Shown here piece after piece: positions 8,842-21,289 of a DNA stretch of 64,000 nucleotides. Each line of letters opens with the position of its first letter. The first letter of the stretch is position 1. The DNA comes from an uncultured Clostridia bacterium (GTDB lineage: Bacteria > Bacillota > Clostridia > Lachnospirales > Anaerotignaceae), in the NCBI GenBank assembly GCA_945868505.1, contig CAMBLO010000002.1, positions 82,464-146,463 on the forward strand, given 5' to 3'. The notes under the pieces were generated by a model. That model was not told the origin of the DNA and did no database searches. It saw only the letters and a list, made by a program, of their open reading frames with translations. A program made the position numbers and the translations under genes.

Positions 8842-9894
8842 TTAGCTGTTTGCTTTTGCTGCTTTGTATTTTCTTACAGCTTCAGCCAGTTTAGGCAGGA
8901 TCTGTTTCAGGTCGCCAACGATACCCAGGTCAGCTACTTCGAAAATAGGAGCGGATTCGTTTTTGTTGATAGCGATGATCAGTTCAGAGTTTTCCATACC
9001 TGCAACGTGCTGGATAGCACCGGAGATACCGCATGCCATGTACAGGTCAGGGCGTACTGTTTTACCTGTCTGACCAACCTGTCTGTCTTTTTCAATCCAG
9101 CCAGCGTCTACACATGCTCTGGAAGAACCAACTTCTGCGCCCAGTGCATCTGCAACGTCTCTGATGATGTCGAAGCCCTGAGGACCACCGATACCACGAC
9201 CACCGGAAACGATCAGTTTCGCTTCTGTCAGGTCAACGGATTTCTTATCGGATTTAACAGCTTCCAGAATTTCAACGTTCATGTCTTCTGCTGTGAAGTT
9301 TACGTCGAATTTAACCAGTTCGCCTGTTCTTGTTTCGTCTTTCGCGATCATTTTCATAACGCCAGGACGTACTGTAGCCATCTGAGGTTTTGTTCTGGGA
9401 CACATCAGAGTAGCCATGATGTTACCGCCGAATGCGGGACGTGTCATCAGCAGAGCTCTTTCGGGTGTTGCGTTACCCATTTCAGCTTCTTTCGCCAGTT
9501 CAGCTTCTGTTTTAGCCATTCTCAGACCTGTTGTATCGGCAACCAGACCAGTTTTTACACGGCTAGCTACACGAGGAGCAACGTCACGACCGATGGAAGA
9601 AGCACCAAACAGCATGATTTCGGGATCAAATGCTTTGATAACTTCTGTTACAGCTTTTGTGTAGGGTTCTGTTACATAGTTTTCCAGCATGGGATCGTCA
9701 ACCAGGATAACTTTGTCAGCGCCATAGTGGAAGATTTTTGCAACTTCGCCTTCGATGTTGTGACCCAGCAGCACTGCTACTACGTCATCTTTCAGATCTT
9801 CTTTCAGTCTTGTAGCTTCACCAACAAGTTCCAGACCTACGTTCTGAACCTTGCCGTATCTCTGTTCCATTACTACGAAAATACCTTTACTCAT
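8842..9894 (-). CDS. etfA: Electron transfer flavoprotein alpha subunit
   Basis: 350 aa with FAD-binding C-terminus LIVSGGRGIGGPQGFDIIRDVADALGAEVGSSRACVDAGWIEKDRQVGQTGKTVRPDLYMACGISGAIQHVAGM. Confidence 0.97.
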   Translation of the reverse strand: MSKGIFVVMEQRYGKVQNVGLELVGEATRLKEDLKDDVVAVLLGHNIEGEVAKIFHYGADKVILVDDPMLENYVTEPYTKAVTEVIKAFDPEIMLFGASSIGRDVAPRVASRVKTGLVADTTGLRMAKTEAELAKEAEMGNATPERALLMTRPAFGGNIMATLMCPRTKPQMATVRPGVMKMIAKDETRTGELVKFDVNFTAEDMNVEILEAVKSDKKSVDLTEAKLIVSGGRGIGGPQGFDIIRDVADALGAEVGSSRACVDAGWIEKDRQVGQTGKTVRPDLYMACGISGAIQHVAGMENSELIIAINKNESAPIFEVADLGIVGDLKQILPKLAEAVRKYKAAKANS

Positions 9895-9951
9895 TGTAGG
9901 GTTTCCTCCTTATATTTCAAATTTTAGTATCCGATTCGTCGTCTAATAAGA

Positions 9952-10743
9952 TTAGATGATGAATTTAGCTTCCAGTTTGTCCATGATAGCTTTAACAGCT
10001 TCGTCTGCAGACAGACCTTCCAGAATTGTACCAGCGCCTTTAACTTCTTTAGTGAAGGACTGATATACGTTTGTAGGGGAACCCTTCAGACCGATCATAT
10101 CCAGTTCCAGGTCGTTTTTCAGTTCTTCGAAGCCCAGAACTTTAATTTCTTTTTCGTAAGCTTCAACGATACCTCTTACGGACATGTATCTGGGTGTAGC
10201 CAGTTCAGCGATTGCTGTCAGCAGGCAAGGTGTTTTGATTTTGATGATGTGGTAACCATCTTCGTACTGTCTCTTAACTACTACGTAGTCAGCTGTAGCT
10301 TCTTTTACTTCTTCTACGTAAGAAACCTGAGGCAGGTGCAGTTTTTCAGCGATCTGGGGACCAACCTGAGCTGTGTCACCGTCGATAGCCTGACGGCCTG
10401 TGATGATCAGATCATAGCCAATGTTTTTCAGAGCTGCTGCGATAATGCCGGATGTAGCATATGTATCGGAACCACCGAATTCTCTAGCGGATACCAGATA
10501 AGCTTCATCACAACCCATAGCCAGAGCTTCTCTCAGTGCAACGTCAGCCTGAGGGGGGCCCATGGAAACTACTGTTACTGTGCCGCCCAGCTGTTCTCTC
10601 AGCTGCAGAGCTGCTTCGATACCTGTTTTGTCATCGTGGTTGATGATAGAGGGAACACCGTCACGGATCAGTGTGCCTGTCTTAGGATCGATTTTAACTT
10701 CTACTGTATCGGGTACCTGTTTAATACATACAACGATTTTCAT
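9952..10743 (-). CDS. etfB: Electron transfer flavoprotein beta subunit
   Basis: 263 aa MKIVVCIKQVPDTVEVKIDPKTGTLIRDGVPSIINHDDKTGIEAALQLRE...DLIITGRQAIDGDTAQVGPQIAEKL. Confidence 0.97.
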   Translation of the reverse strand: MKIVVCIKQVPDTVEVKIDPKTGTLIRDGVPSIINHDDKTGIEAALQLREQLGGTVTVVSMGPPQADVALREALAMGCDEAYLVSAREFGGSDTYATSGIIAAALKNIGYDLIITGRQAIDGDTAQVGPQIAEKLHLPQVSYVEEVKEATADYVVVKRQYEDGYHIIKIKTPCLLTAIAELATPRYMSVRGIVEAYEKEIKVLGFEELKNDLELDMIGLKGSPTNVYQSFTKEVKGAGTILEGLSADEAVKAIMDKLEAKFII

Positions 10744-10810
10744 TATAGTTGTTCTCCTTCCAAATTTTTAGTAATAAGCTTTTTTCAAAATGAACTCTTA
10801 ACTCTCAAGA

Positions 10811-11956
10811 TCAAACTTTCATGGAGCCAGCAACGATCATTCTCATAGCTTCGTTTGTACCTTCGTAGATTTCTGTGATCTTAGCGTCTCTCATAGCTCT
10901 TTCTACGGGGTATTCACGGCAGTAACCGTAGCCACCGAACAGCTGAACAGCCATTCTTGTTACTTCGTTTGCAACTTCGGAAGCAAACATTTTGCACATT
11001 GCAGCGTAAGGAGCGTAGTTGCCATGCAGGTCTTTTTCTGTAGCAGCTCTCCATACCATCAGTCTAGCAGCGTCTGTCTTTGTCTGCATTTCAGCCAGTT
11101 TGAACTGTGTGTTCTGGTATTTGCCGATAGGTTTGCCGCCCTGTTTTCTTTCTTTAACATATTTCAGTGTTTCATCGATAGCACCCTGTGCGATACCTAC
11201 GGACTGAGCACCGATACCGATACGACCGCCACCCAGTGCTGTCATAGCGATTTTGTAGCCCTGGCCTTCTTTGCCCAGCAGGTTTTCAGCGGGAACTTTT
11301 ACGTTTTCATAGATTACTTCACAGTTGGAAGCAGCTCTGATACCCATACGTTCGATGTTGGGACCAACGGACAGACCTTCAAAACCTCTTTCAACGATGA
11401 AAGCGGACATGCCTTTAGGGCCTTTGGATTTGTCTGTCAGAGCAAATACGATGAATGTATCAGCGAAACCGGAGTTTGTTGTGAACATTTTTGTACCGTT
11501 CAGAACATAGTATTTGCCGTCTTCTGTTTTGTCAGCTGTTGTTTTAACACCAGCAGCATCTGTACCAGCACCGGGTTCTGTCAGACCAAAGCAGCCGATC
11601 TTGGAACCGTCAACCAGGGGTCTCAGATATTTCTGTTTCTGTTCTTCTGTACCGAACTCATTGATGCAAGGGCAGCAAAGAGATGTATGTACGGACAGTG
11701 TGATACCTGTGGAAGCATCTACTTTGGACATTTCTTCCATGCACAGTGTGTATGTCAGAACGTCTGCACCCTGGCCGCCGTATTCTCTGCTGTAAGGAAT
11801 ACCAAAAGCACCGATTTTCTGCAGTTTCTGAAGCAGTTCTCTATCGTAATCTTCTGCTTCGTCCATGTCTTTAGCGATTGGTTTAATTTCTGTTTCAGCA
11901 AATTTTCTGAACAACTCTTGCTGAAGCATCTGAGTTTTTGTTAATTTGAAATCCAT
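10811..11956 (-). CDS. Acyl-CoA dehydrogenase (Bcd/acryloyl-CoA reductase type)
   Basis: MDFKLTKTQMLQQELFRKFAETEIKPIAKDMDE...CFGLTEPGAGTDAAGVKTTA...QLFGGYGYCREYPVERAMRDAKITEIYEGTNEAMR; directly upstream of etfBA. Confidence 0.93.
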   Translation of the reverse strand: MDFKLTKTQMLQQELFRKFAETEIKPIAKDMDEAEDYDRELLQKLQKIGAFGIPYSREYGGQGADVLTYTLCMEEMSKVDASTGITLSVHTSLCCPCINEFGTEEQKQKYLRPLVDGSKIGCFGLTEPGAGTDAAGVKTTADKTEDGKYYVLNGTKMFTTNSGFADTFIVFALTDKSKGPKGMSAFIVERGFEGLSVGPNIERMGIRAASNCEVIYENVKVPAENLLGKEGQGYKIAMTALGGGRIGIGAQSVGIAQGAIDETLKYVKERKQGGKPIGKYQNTQFKLAEMQTKTDAARLMVWRAATEKDLHGNYAPYAAMCKMFASEVANEVTRMAVQLFGGYGYCREYPVERAMRDAKITEIYEGTNEAMRMIVAGSMKV

Positions 11957-12130
11957 TCTAATATTCCTCCTATTTTTTAAAAATTTTGAAACATCCACGA
12001 TGAGGCCACATCGGGGTGTTCCATTAAAAAACAACCTACTTCCTTACGACGCTGCCGTATGGACGCAGTTTATCAGCTTCTCATTTTTTGCTTGCGCATA
12101 TCAACGAGAAGCCATAATGCCTCCACAATG

Positions 12131-12160
12131 AATATACCATTTTTGTTTAAAATTTGTCAA
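12131..12160 (-). promoter_or_regulatory. Putative promoter of acyl-CoA dehydrogenase-etfBA with Rex-like operator
   Basis: Minus strand TTGACA -18- TATATT; overlapping + strand TTGTTTAAAATTTGTCAA (12143-12160) resembles clostridial Rex site TTGTTAANNNNTTAACAA. Confidence 0.5.
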
Positions 12161-12681
12161 CATCTTTGTCGATAAATATTACATAAAAAACGGCTGCGTT
12201 TGTTGGTAATACCGACATATTTTCCAGTGTCGGCGAATGGAAAAAAACCTACAAAAAAACAGTTCACAAAAACCCCCGTGGCTAGCTGTTCCTACGGGAA
12301 TTTTTTCACACATTTGGATCTTTCCCCTTTTTCTTTGGAATCAGCACCGATTGGCGCCTTTTACGCCGGCAAATCCCATTATTTCGCATGCGAATCATAC
12401 TGCCGAAAAAAAGGCACGCCTCCCATCTTTGCGTGTGTTTCTCTGTTTTTCTGTCTTTCTTCACTTTACACTATTGTCATTTCTCTGTCAATATATTTCG
12501 CATAGAAGTTATTTTATACCCGTCTTATTTGTCTGACAAACAACCGTCATATTACACAATAGACATCATATATTTCTGAAAATCCATCTCTCATTTTAAG
12601 AAATTCCTACATCATTTTCATTCCTTTTCTTACGGCTCCCCTTCCCCACAAGCCTCCACTGTCTCCTCGTACACAAAAAAA

Positions 12682-12703
12682 GGAGTACCCTATTGGATAC
12701 TCC
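12682..12703 (-). terminator. Rho-independent terminator of tuf
   Basis: GGAGTATCC-AATA-GGGTACTCC followed by T7 in minus direction. Confidence 0.85.
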
Positions 12704-12735
12704 CTTTGATGAGTCACATATTAGATTATCAAAAA

Positions 12736-13929
12736 TTATTCGATAACTTCTACTACGGAACCAGCGCCTACTGTTCTACCACCTTCACGGATAGCGAATC
12801 TCAGACCCTGACCCATAGCTACGGGTGTGATCAGTTCGATTGTCATTTCAACGTTGTCGCCAGGCATGCACATTTCTGTACCTTCGGGCAGAGAGATAAC
12901 GCCTGTTACGTCTGTTGTTCTGAAGTAGAACTGAGGTCTGTAGTTGTTGAAGAAAGGTGTATGACGACCGCCTTCTTCTTTGGACAGAACGTAAACCTGA
13001 GCTTTGAATTTTGTGTGAGGTGTGATGGAACCGGGTTTAGCCAGAACCTGACCTCTTTCGATTTCGTTTCTCTGAACACCTCTCAGCAGAACACCGATGT
13101 TGTCACCAGCTTCAGCCTGATCCAGCAGTTTTCTGAACATTTCTACGCCTGTTACAACAACTTTTCTGATTTCGTCTGTCAGACCAACGATTTCAACTTC
13201 GTCCTGTACTTTAACAACACCGGATTCTACTCTACCTGTTGCTACTGTACCACGACCTGTGATAGAGAATACGTCTTCGACGGGCATCAGGAAAGGTTTG
13301 TCTGTTGCACGTTCGGGTGTAGGAATGTAGTTTTCGATTTCTTCGAACAGTTCCAGAATCTTGTCGCCCCAAGAACCAGCGGGATCCTGCAGAGCCTGGA
13401 AAGCGGAACCTCTGATGATGGGAATATCATCACCGGGGAATTCATATTCGTTCAGCAGTTCTCTGATTTCCATTTCAACCAGATCCAGCAGTTCTTCGTC
13501 TTCAACCATGTCGCATTTGTTCATGAATACAACAATGTAAGGAACGCCTACCTGTCTGGACAGCAGGATGTGTTCTCTTGTCTGAGCCATAGGACCGTCT
13601 GTTGCAGCTACTACCAGGATAGCACCGTCCATCTGAGCAGCACCTGTGATCATGTTTTTAACATAGTCAGCGTGGCCAGGGCAGTCAACGTGTGCGTAGT
13701 GTCTGCTGGGTGTTTCGTATTCAACGTGTGCTGTGGAGATTGTGATACCACGTTCTCTTTCTTCGGGAGCTTTGTCGATGTTTTCGAAAGCTACAGCTTC
13801 ACCGATCTGGTATCTTTCATGCAGTGTCTTTGTGATCGCTGCTGTCAGAGTTGTTTTACCATGGTCAACGTGACCGATAGTACCGATATTCATATGGGGT
13901 TTGGTTCTTTCAAATTTTGCCTTTGCCAT
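12736..13929 (-). CDS. tuf: Elongation factor Tu
   Basis: 397 aa [34 protein letters not shown]... Confidence 0.99.
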   Translation of the reverse strand: MAKAKFERTKPHMNIGTIGHVDHGKTTLTAAITKTLHERYQIGEAVAFENIDKAPEERERGITISTAHVEYETPSRHYAHVDCPGHADYVKNMITGAAQMDGAILVVAATDGPMAQTREHILLSRQVGVPYIVVFMNKCDMVEDEELLDLVEMEIRELLNEYEFPGDDIPIIRGSAFQALQDPAGSWGDKILELFEEIENYIPTPERATDKPFLMPVEDVFSITGRGTVATGRVESGVVKVQDEVEIVGLTDEIRKVVVTGVEMFRKLLDQAEAGDNIGVLLRGVQRNEIERGQVLAKPGSITPHTKFKAQVYVLSKEEGGRHTPFFNNYRPQFYFRTTDVTGVISLPEGTEMCMPGDNVEMTIELITPVAMGQGLRFAIREGGRTVGAGSVVEVIE

Positions 13930-14110
13930 TGGAATCTCCTCCTAGTAAAAATTTTTAGATTCTTATTTGTGAGTCAAGTTACACCCTTTTTGTGATGCAC
14001 CCATCAACTCTAATTATATTAGACTTCTTGTCTTTTTGCAATACCAAAAAACGATTCTGCATTGTATTTTTTGGCATTTTCCTGCCATTATCGTAAACCG
14101 TAGGACCGGA

Positions 14111-16195
14111 TTACTTTCTGCCTTCCAGTACTTTTTCCTGAACGGATTTAGGGCAGGGTTCGTAGTGGTCAACTTCCATTACGTAGTTACCACGACCCTG
14201 TGTTCTGGAACGCAGGTCTGTGGAGTAACCGAACATTTCTGCCAGAGGAACGTAAGAGTGAATTACCTGTGCGTTGCTTCTAGCTTCCATACCTTCGATA
14301 CGACCACGTCTGGAGTTGATGTCACCGATAACGTCGCCCATGTAATCTTCGGGTACTGTTACTGTTACTTTCATGATGGGTTCAAGCAGTACTGCGTCAC
14401 CTTTTCTCATCGCTTCTTTGAAAGCCATGGAACCAGCGATCTGGTAAGCGGATTCGGAGGAGTCAACGTCATGGTAGGAACCATCGTAAACTTCAGCCTT
14501 AACGCCCAGTACGGGATAGCCGCCCAGGATACCGCTCTGCATTGCCTGCTGGATACCTTTATCGATAGCGGGGATATATTCTTTAGGAATAGAACCACCA
14601 ACTGTCGCATTTACGAATTCGTAGTTGTTTTCCGCATCTGTAGGGATGGGATAGAAACGTACTTTACAGTGACCATACTGACCACGACCACCGGACTGAC
14701 GTACGAATTTACCTTCAACGTCAACCGCCTTGCGGAATGTTTCTTTGTAAGCTACCTGAGGAGCACCAACGTTAGCTTCTACTTTGAATTCTCTCAGCAG
14801 ACGGTCAACGATGATTTCCAGATGCAGTTCACCCATACCGGAAATGATTGTATCGCCAGTTTCCTGATCTGTATATGTTTTGAAAGTGGGATCTTCTTCT
14901 GCCAGTTTTGCCAGAGCGATGCCCATTTTATCACGACCAGCTTTTGTTTTAGGTTCGATCGCAACGGAGATAACGGGTTCGGGGAATACCATGGATTCCA
15001 GGATTACTTCGTGATCTTCGTCACAAATTGTATCACCTGTTGTGGAAATTTTGAAACCTACTGCTGCAGCAATGTCACCGGAGTAAACCTTGTCGATTTC
15101 TTCTCTGTGGTTTGCGTGCATCTGCAGGATACGGCCAACACGTTCTTTTTTGCCACCTTTTGTGGAGTTGTAAACGTATGTGCCTGCGTCCAGTGTACCG
15201 GAGTACACACGGAAGAATGCCAGTTTACCTACGAAGGGGTCATTCATTACTTTGAATACCAGAGCAGAGAAGGGTTCTTCGTCGGAAGAATGTCTTTCTG
15301 TTTCTTCGCCTGTTGCAGGGTCTGTACCCTTAATTGCAGGAATATCTGTAGGTGCGGGCATATATTCAACAACGCCGTCCAGCAGTTTCTGAACGCCTTT
15401 GTTTCTGTAAGCGGAACCACACATTACGGGCATCAGTTCACAAGCGATACATGCCTTACGCAGAGCTGCTTTCAGTTCTGCTTCTGTGATTTCTTCTTCA
15501 GCGAAGAATTTTTCCATCAGTTCTTCATCTGTTTCACAGATTGTTTCAACCATGATTGCTCTGTATTCTTCAGCCTGTTCTGCATATTCTGCGGGGATAT
15601 CTTCTTCGTCTACTTCTGTACCTGTTGCGTTTTCATAGTAGTAAGCTTTCATCTTCATCAGGTCGATGATGCCTTTGAAATCGCTTTCAGCACCGATAGG
15701 CAGAGTAACTGCTACGGGATGGCAGCCCAGTCTGTCTACGATGGATTTCATGGAACCGAAGAAGTCTGCACCCATGATGTCCATTTTGTTAACGAAGATC
15801 ATACGGGGTACATGATAGTTGTCAGCCTGTCTCCAAACTGTTTCTGTCTGAGGTTCAACACCGCCCTTTGCGTCCAGTACGCAAACAGCACCATCCAGTA
15901 CACGCAGAGAACGTTCTACTTCAACTGTGAAGTCAACGTGACCGGGTGTGTCAATGATGTTAATTCTGTTGTCGTTCCAATGACATGTTGTCGCAGCGGA
16001 TGTGATTGTAATACCTCTTTCCTGTTCCTGCTCCATCCAGTCCATTGTTGCTGTACCTTCGTGAGTGTCGCCGATTTTGTAGTTACGGCCTGTGTAGAAC
16101 AGGATACGTTCTGTCAGAGTTGTCTTACCAGCATCGATGTGCGCCATAATACCAATGTTTCTGGTTCTTTCCAGAGGGTATTCTCTGTTTGCCAC
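14111..16195 (-). CDS. fusA: Elongation factor G
   Basis: 694 aa [64 protein letters not shown]... Confidence 0.99.
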   Translation of the reverse strand: MANREYPLERTRNIGIMAHIDAGKTTLTERILFYTGRNYKIGDTHEGTATMDWMEQEQERGITITSAATTCHWNDNRINIIDTPGHVDFTVEVERSLRVLDGAVCVLDAKGGVEPQTETVWRQADNYHVPRMIFVNKMDIMGADFFGSMKSIVDRLGCHPVAVTLPIGAESDFKGIIDLMKMKAYYYENATGTEVDEEDIPAEYAEQAEEYRAIMVETICETDEELMEKFFAEEEITEAELKAALRKACIACELMPVMCGSAYRNKGVQKLLDGVVEYMPAPTDIPAIKGTDPATGEETERHSSDEEPFSALVFKVMNDPFVGKLAFFRVYSGTLDAGTYVYNSTKGGKKERVGRILQMHANHREEIDKVYSGDIAAAVGFKISTTGDTICDEDHEVILESMVFPEPVISVAIEPKTKAGRDKMGIALAKLAEEDPTFKTYTDQETGDTIISGMGELHLEIIVDRLLREFKVEANVGAPQVAYKETFRKAVDVEGKFVRQSGGRGQYGHCKVRFYPIPTDAENNYEFVNATVGGSIPKEYIPAIDKGIQQAMQSGILGGYPVLGVKAEVYDGSYHDVDSSESAYQIAGSMAFKEAMRKGDAVLLEPIMKVTVTVPEDYMGDVIGDINSRRGRIEGMEARSNAQVIHSYVPLAEMFGYSTDLRSRTQGRGNYVMEVDHYEPCPKSVQEKVLEGRK

Positions 16196-16290
16196 TGTGG
16201 AATCCTCCTTTTTTAGTCATAATCAGGTTTATGGAAAGACTATGAAATAGCCTTTCCATATTACCCGGTTTCCATTCGTTTCTTAAAGCA

Positions 16291-16761
16291 TTACCATTTG
16301 AAATGGGAGAAAGCTTTGTTTGCTTCTGCCATTTTGTGCATTTCGTCTTTTCTCTTGCAAGCGCCGCCGGCGTTGTTCAGAGCGTCCAGGATTTCGCCAG
16401 CCAGACGGTCTACCATTGTCTTTTCGCCGCGTTTTCTGGAGTACAGTGTGATCCATCTCAGGCCCAGTGTCTGTCTTCTTTCGGGTCTGATTTCCATGGG
16501 TACCTGGTAAGTAGCACCACCAACACGGCGTGCTTTAACTTCCAGTACAGGCATTACATTGCCCAGAGCTTCTTCGAAAGCTTCCAGAGCATCTTTACCT
16601 GTTTTTTCTGCTACTTTTTCGAATGCACCGTAAACGATCTTTTCAGCTACACCCTTCTTACCATCCAGCATGATGCTGTTGATCAGCTTTGTCACCAGCT
16701 TGCTGTTGTAAATAGGATCGGCCAAGACCTCTCTTTTTGCTACATGTCCTTTTCTAGGCAC
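16291..16761 (-). CDS. rpsG: 30S ribosomal protein S7
   Basis: 156 aa [37 protein letters not shown]... Confidence 0.98.
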   Translation of the reverse strand: MPRKGHVAKREVLADPIYNSKLVTKLINSIMLDGKKGVAEKIVYGAFEKVAEKTGKDALEAFEEALGNVMPVLEVKARRVGGATYQVPMEIRPERRQTLGLRWITLYSRKRGEKTMVDRLAGEILDALNNAGGACKRKDEMHKMAEANKAFSHFKW

Positions 16762-16946
16762 GATTCTTCCCTCCTTGATGAATAAATACTATTCTCGGTA
16801 CTTCACGGCCCTTAATGTCCGTGTTTTCATGCCTTATCTTCGTCAACGTATATCTCGTCTAAGCAATCGCAGATTGTATTGATCTGTATAAGGCATTTCT
16901 ACTGATTAGATTTGTCTTTTTGAAAAATTTGTTCCCGCAGCCGGAA

Positions 16947-17378
16947 TTACTTCTTCGCTGCTTTAGGGCGTTTTGCGCCGTATTTGGAACGAGCCTGCAT
17001 TCTGTTTGCAACGCCGGCTGTATCCAATGTACCTCTAACGATGTGGTAACGTACACCGGGAAGGTCTTTTACTCTACCGCCTCTGATCAGAACAACGGAG
17101 TGTTCCTGCAGGTTGTGGCCTTCACCGGGGATATATGCTGTTACTTCGATACCGTTGGACAGACGAACTCTGGCAATCTTTCTCAGAGCAGAGTTAGGCT
17201 TCTTAGGTGTGGAAGTTTTTACCGCTGTACAAACGCCTCTCTTCTGGGGAGAAGATACGTCTGTTGCTTTTTTCTGCAGGGAGTTCAGACCTTTCTGCAG
17301 AGCGGGTGCTGTAGATTTTTTCTCAACAGTTTTTCTGCCTTTTCTTACTAACTGGTTAAACGTAGGCATTAACTGCAC
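16947..17378 (-). CDS. rpsL: 30S ribosomal protein S12
   Basis: [73 protein letters not shown]...; probable start at the internal MPT (17369). Confidence 0.97.
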   Translation of the reverse strand: MQLMPTFNQLVRKGRKTVEKKSTAPALQKGLNSLQKKATDVSSPQKRGVCTAVKTSTPKKPNSALRKIARVRLSNGIEVTAYIPGEGHNLQEHSVVLIRGGRVKDLPGVRYHIVRGTLDTAGVANRMQARSKYGAKRPKAAKK

Positions 17379-17590
17379 CTCCTTATAAAAAATAATACAT
17401 CTGCAAATTGCAATACTTCTTATCTTGTTCCTGCCCCAAGGACCCGCTTAGAAAAGCCCCTGAAACCGGACACTAGAAAATTCTATCATCGAGAAAATGA
17501 AAAGTCAAGGATTTTTCTTTGAAATATCAGCTTTTTTCGCTGATTTTTTCCAATGTCTCCACTGAAAAAACACTCGTCTTAAGACGAAAG

Positions 17591-17618
17591 AAAAGTGCCG
17601 CTTTTCAGCGGCACTTTT
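17591..17618 (-). terminator. Rho-independent terminator of rpoC
   Basis: AAAAGTGCCGCTGAAAAGCGGCACTTTT in minus direction. Confidence 0.88.
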
Positions 17619-17627
17619 TATCTTTAT

Positions 17628-20600
17628 TTATACCAGTTCGTCCTCATCAATGAAAACTGTTTCTTCGGGAGCTTCTGCTTCCTCTGCGCCTTCGGGGGCG
17701 ATTTCGATATTTCTGTATCTTGTCATACCTGTACCGGCAGGAATCAGCTTACCGATGATAACGTTTTCCTTCAGACCGATCAGTGGATCGATCTTACCCT
17801 TGATGGCTGCTTCTGTCAGGACACGGGTTGTTTCCTGGAAGGAAGCGGCAGACAGGAAGGAATCTGTTGCCAAGGATGCCTTTGTGATACCCAGCAGCAC
17901 TCTTGTACCCTTTGCAGGTTCTTTGCCTTCTGCTTCCAGAGCAGCATTTGTATTTTCAAAGGTCAGCCAGTCAACCAGAGAACCGGGCAGGAAATCTGTA
18001 TCGCCGTTTTCTTCAATCTTTACGCGTTTCAGCATCTGACGAACGATAACTTCGATATGCTTGTCACTGATTTCTACACCCTGCAGACGGTAAACACGCT
18101 GTACTTCCTGAATCATATAGTCCTGAACGCCTCTCAGGCCTTTGATCTTCAGGATATCGTGAGGGTTCACGCTACCTTCTGTGATTTCGTCACCGGCTTC
18201 AATGACGTCGCCATCATAAACCTTGATTCTGGAGCCGTAAGGGATCAGATAATCCTTTGTTTCTCCGGTTTCAGGGTTTGTAATGATAACTTCACGTTTT
18301 TTCTTTGTATCATTCAATGTGACACGGCCGCCGAATTCTGCGATGATTGCAAGACCCTTAGGCTTTCTTGCTTCAAACAATTCTTCGACACGGGGAAGAC
18401 CCTGTGTGATGTCATCGCCGGCGATACCGCCTGTGTGGAAGGTACGCATGGTCAGCTGTGTACCGGGTTCACCGATGGACTGAGCTGCAATGATACCTAC
18501 GGATTCACCGATACGTACATATCTGCCGGAAGCCATGTTCGCACCATAGCACTTCGCACAGATACCTACTTCGGAGCGGCAGGTCAGTACAGTTCTGATC
18601 CATACCTTCTTCACGCCTGCTTTTTCCACTGCTTCTGCCTGGTCTACTGTAATCATGGTGTCAGCAGGAACGATGATCTCGCCTGTCTCGGGGTGGATGA
18701 TATCGTAAGCAGACCATCTGCCGCGGATACGGTCCTGCAGACCTTCAATGACTTCGTTGCCATCCATGAATGCGGAGATTTCCATGCAGGGTGTTTCGAT
18801 GTTTCTGCCTTCGCAGCAGTCCCATTCTCTTACGATGATATCCTGAGAAACGTCTACCAGACGACGGGTCAGGTAACCAGAGTCGGCTGTTTTCAGAGCT
18901 GTATCGGTCAGACCTTTACGAGCGCCGTGGGCGGAAATGAAGTATTCCAGTACGGACAGACCTTCACGGAAGTTCGCTTTGATGGGCAGTTCGATGATAC
19001 CGCCGTTAGGGGATGCCATCAGACCACGCATACCTGCCAACTGTTTGATCTGTCTGTTGGAACCACGGGCACCGGAGTTTGCCATCATATAAATGTTGTT
19101 ATATTTACCCAGACCAGCCAGCAGAGCCGCTGTAATCTTATCATCGGCAATGTTCCATGCTTCGATGACTTTCTGGTGACGTTCTTCGTCTGTCATCAGA
19201 CCACGTCTGAATTTTCTTGTAATCAGGTCTACCTTTTCTTCCGCTTCTGCCAGATAATCCGCTTTTTCCTTAGGGATTTCCATATCGGATACGGATACGG
19301 TCATGGCAGCTCTTGTGGAGAATTTGTAGCCCAGAGATTTAATTTTATCCAGAACGGATGCAGTTTCTGTTGCACCGCAGCGGTTGATACATTTGTTGAT
19401 GATCTTACCGATGCCTTTTTTGTCAACCAGGAAACCAATTTCATAATCGAATTTTGTTTCGTCGTTTGTTCTGTCCACATAGCCCAGATTCTGAGGGATT
19501 GCTTCATTAAAGATAATGCGGCCTACAGTTGTTTTTACCATTCTGGATTCCAGAACACCGTCAAATTCCAGTGTTCTTCTAACCTTGATAACCTCCTGCA
19601 GGTAAACCTCATGGTTATCATAAGCCAGCATCGCTTCTTTTTCATCCTTGAAGGATTTGATGATGATATCGCCTGCTTTTTTGATGACATTGCCTTCTGC
19701 ATCAACAATATCTGCTTCGTATTTCTGGTTCAGGTCTTCTCTTTCCAGTGTCAGGTAGTACATACCCAGAATCATATCCTGAGAGGGTACGGTTACGGGG
19801 GCACCGTCGGAAGGTTTCAGCAGGTTATTGGGAGACAGCAGCAGGAAACGACATTCTGCCTGTGCTTCCACGCTCAGGGGAACGTGAACCGCCATCTGGT
19901 CACCATCGAAGTCGGCATTGTACGCGGTACATACCAGAGGATGCAGCTTAATAGCACGGCCTTCTACCAGAACGGGTTCAAATGCCTGAATCCCCAGTCT
20001 GTGCAGAGTCGGCGCACGGTTCAGCATAACAGGATGCTCTTTGATGACATCTTCCAAGATGTCCCAAACTTCTGTCTGCAGTCTTTCTACCATTCTCTTA
20101 GCGGATTTGATGTTGTGAGCCAGACCATCTTCCACCAGCTTCTTCATAACGAAGGGCTTGAACAACTCGATAGCCATTTCCTTGGGCAGACCGCACTGAT
20201 AGATTTTCAGTTCGGGGCCAACAACGATAACGGAACGACCGGAATAATCAACACGTTTGCCCAGCAGGTTCTGACGGAAACGACCCTGTTTCCCTTTCAG
20301 CATATCGGACAGGGATTTCAGCGCTCTGTTACCGGGGCCTGTTACGGGACGACCACGACGACCGTTATCGATCAGAGCATCAACTGCTTCCTGCAGCATT
20401 CTCTTTTCGTTTCTTACGATGATATCGGGAGCGCCCAGATCCAGCAGTCTTTTCAGACGGTTGTTTCTGTTGATAACTCTTCTATACAAATCGTTCAGGT
20501 CACTGGTTGCGAAACGACCGCCGTCCAGCTGTACCATAGGACGGATATCGGGAGGGATAACGGGAATAGCATCCAGAATCATCCATTCAGGTTTATTGCC

Positions 20601-21272
20601 GGAAAGGCGGAAGCTTTCGATAACTTCCAGCTTTTTGATGATACGAACACGTTTCTGACCTGTAGTATCCTGCAGCTGTGCTTTCAGTTCTACGGATTCC
20701 TTTTCCAAGTCGATATCCTGCAGCAGCTTTTTGATAGCTTCTGCGCCCATGGCTGCTTCGAAAGCATTGCCATATTTATCATAAGCTTCTCTGTATTCTC
20801 TTTCTGTCAAGAGCTGTTTGTACTGCAGCTCTGTATCGCCTGCATCCAGTACGATATAGGAAGCAAAGTACAGAACCTTTTCCAGAGCTCTGGGGCTCAT
20901 GGAAAGGATCAGACCCATTCTGGAAGGGATACCCTTGAAGTACCAGATATGGGAAACGGGAGCAGCCAGTTCGATATGGCCCATTCTCTCACGTCTTACT
21001 TTTGCTTTTGTTACTTCAACGCCGCAGCGGTCGCAGACAACGCCTTTGTAACGGATTCTTTTATATTTACCACAATGACATTCCCAGTCTTTTGTGGGCC
21101 CGAAAATTCTTTCGCAGAACAGACCGTCCTTTTCAGGTTTCAGTGTTCTATAGTTGATGGTTTCAGGTTTTTTTACTTCACCTCTGGACCATTCATGGAT
21201 TTTTTCGGGAGATGCCAAACCAATCTTAATGGAATCAAATACGATTCCCTGATCTGTATTCTGTGTGCTCAT
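17628..21272 (-). CDS. rpoC: DNA-directed RNA polymerase subunit beta'
   Basis: 1214 aa, contains [16 protein letters not shown] catalytic motif. Confidence 0.99.
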   Translation of the reverse strand: MSTQNTDQGIVFDSIKIGLASPEKIHEWSRGEVKKPETINYRTLKPEKDGLFCERIFGPTKDWECHCGKYKRIRYKGVVCDRCGVEVTKAKVRRERMGHIELAAPVSHIWYFKGIPSRMGLILSMSPRALEKVLYFASYIVLDAGDTELQYKQLLTEREYREAYDKYGNAFEAAMGAEAIKKLLQDIDLEKESVELKAQLQDTTGQKRVRIIKKLEVIESFRLSGNKPEWMILDAIPVIPPDIRPMVQLDGGRFATSDLNDLYRRVINRNNRLKRLLDLGAPDIIVRNEKRMLQEAVDALIDNGRRGRPVTGPGNRALKSLSDMLKGKQGRFRQNLLGKRVDYSGRSVIVVGPELKIYQCGLPKEMAIELFKPFVMKKLVEDGLAHNIKSAKRMVERLQTEVWDILEDVIKEHPVMLNRAPTLHRLGIQAFEPVLVEGRAIKLHPLVCTAYNADFDGDQMAVHVPLSVEAQAECRFLLLSPNNLLKPSDGAPVTVPSQDMILGMYYLTLEREDLNQKYEADIVDAEGNVIKKAGDIIIKSFKDEKEAMLAYDNHEVYLQEVIKVRRTLEFDGVLESRMVKTTVGRIIFNEAIPQNLGYVDRTNDETKFDYEIGFLVDKKGIGKIINKCINRCGATETASVLDKIKSLGYKFSTRAAMTVSVSDMEIPKEKADYLAEAEEKVDLITRKFRRGLMTDEERHQKVIEAWNIADDKITAALLAGLGKYNNIYMMANSGARGSNRQIKQLAGMRGLMASPNGGIIELPIKANFREGLSVLEYFISAHGARKGLTDTALKTADSGYLTRRLVDVSQDIIVREWDCCEGRNIETPCMEISAFMDGNEVIEGLQDRIRGRWSAYDIIHPETGEIIVPADTMITVDQAEAVEKAGVKKVWIRTVLTCRSEVGICAKCYGANMASGRYVRIGESVGIIAAQSIGEPGTQLTMRTFHTGGIAGDDITQGLPRVEELFEARKPKGLAIIAEFGGRVTLNDTKKKREVIITNPETGETKDYLIPYGSRIKVYDGDVIEAGDEITEGSVNPHDILKIKGLRGVQDYMIQEVQRVYRLQGVEISDKHIEVIVRQMLKRVKIEENGDTDFLPGSLVDWLTFENTNAALEAEGKEPAKGTRVLLGITKASLATDSFLSAASFQETTRVLTEAAIKGKIDPLIGLKENVIIGKLIPAGTGMTRYRNIEIAPEGAEEAEAPEETVFIDEDELV

Positions 21273-21289
21273 GGGTTTGTTCTCCTTTC

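Noticed and set aside
14036-16216. 726-aa plus-strand ORF opposite fusA, and similar ORFs opposite tuf, etfA/B, gdhA and the SNF genes
   Set aside because: Antisense shadows of confident conserved genes, same codon-bias artefact.
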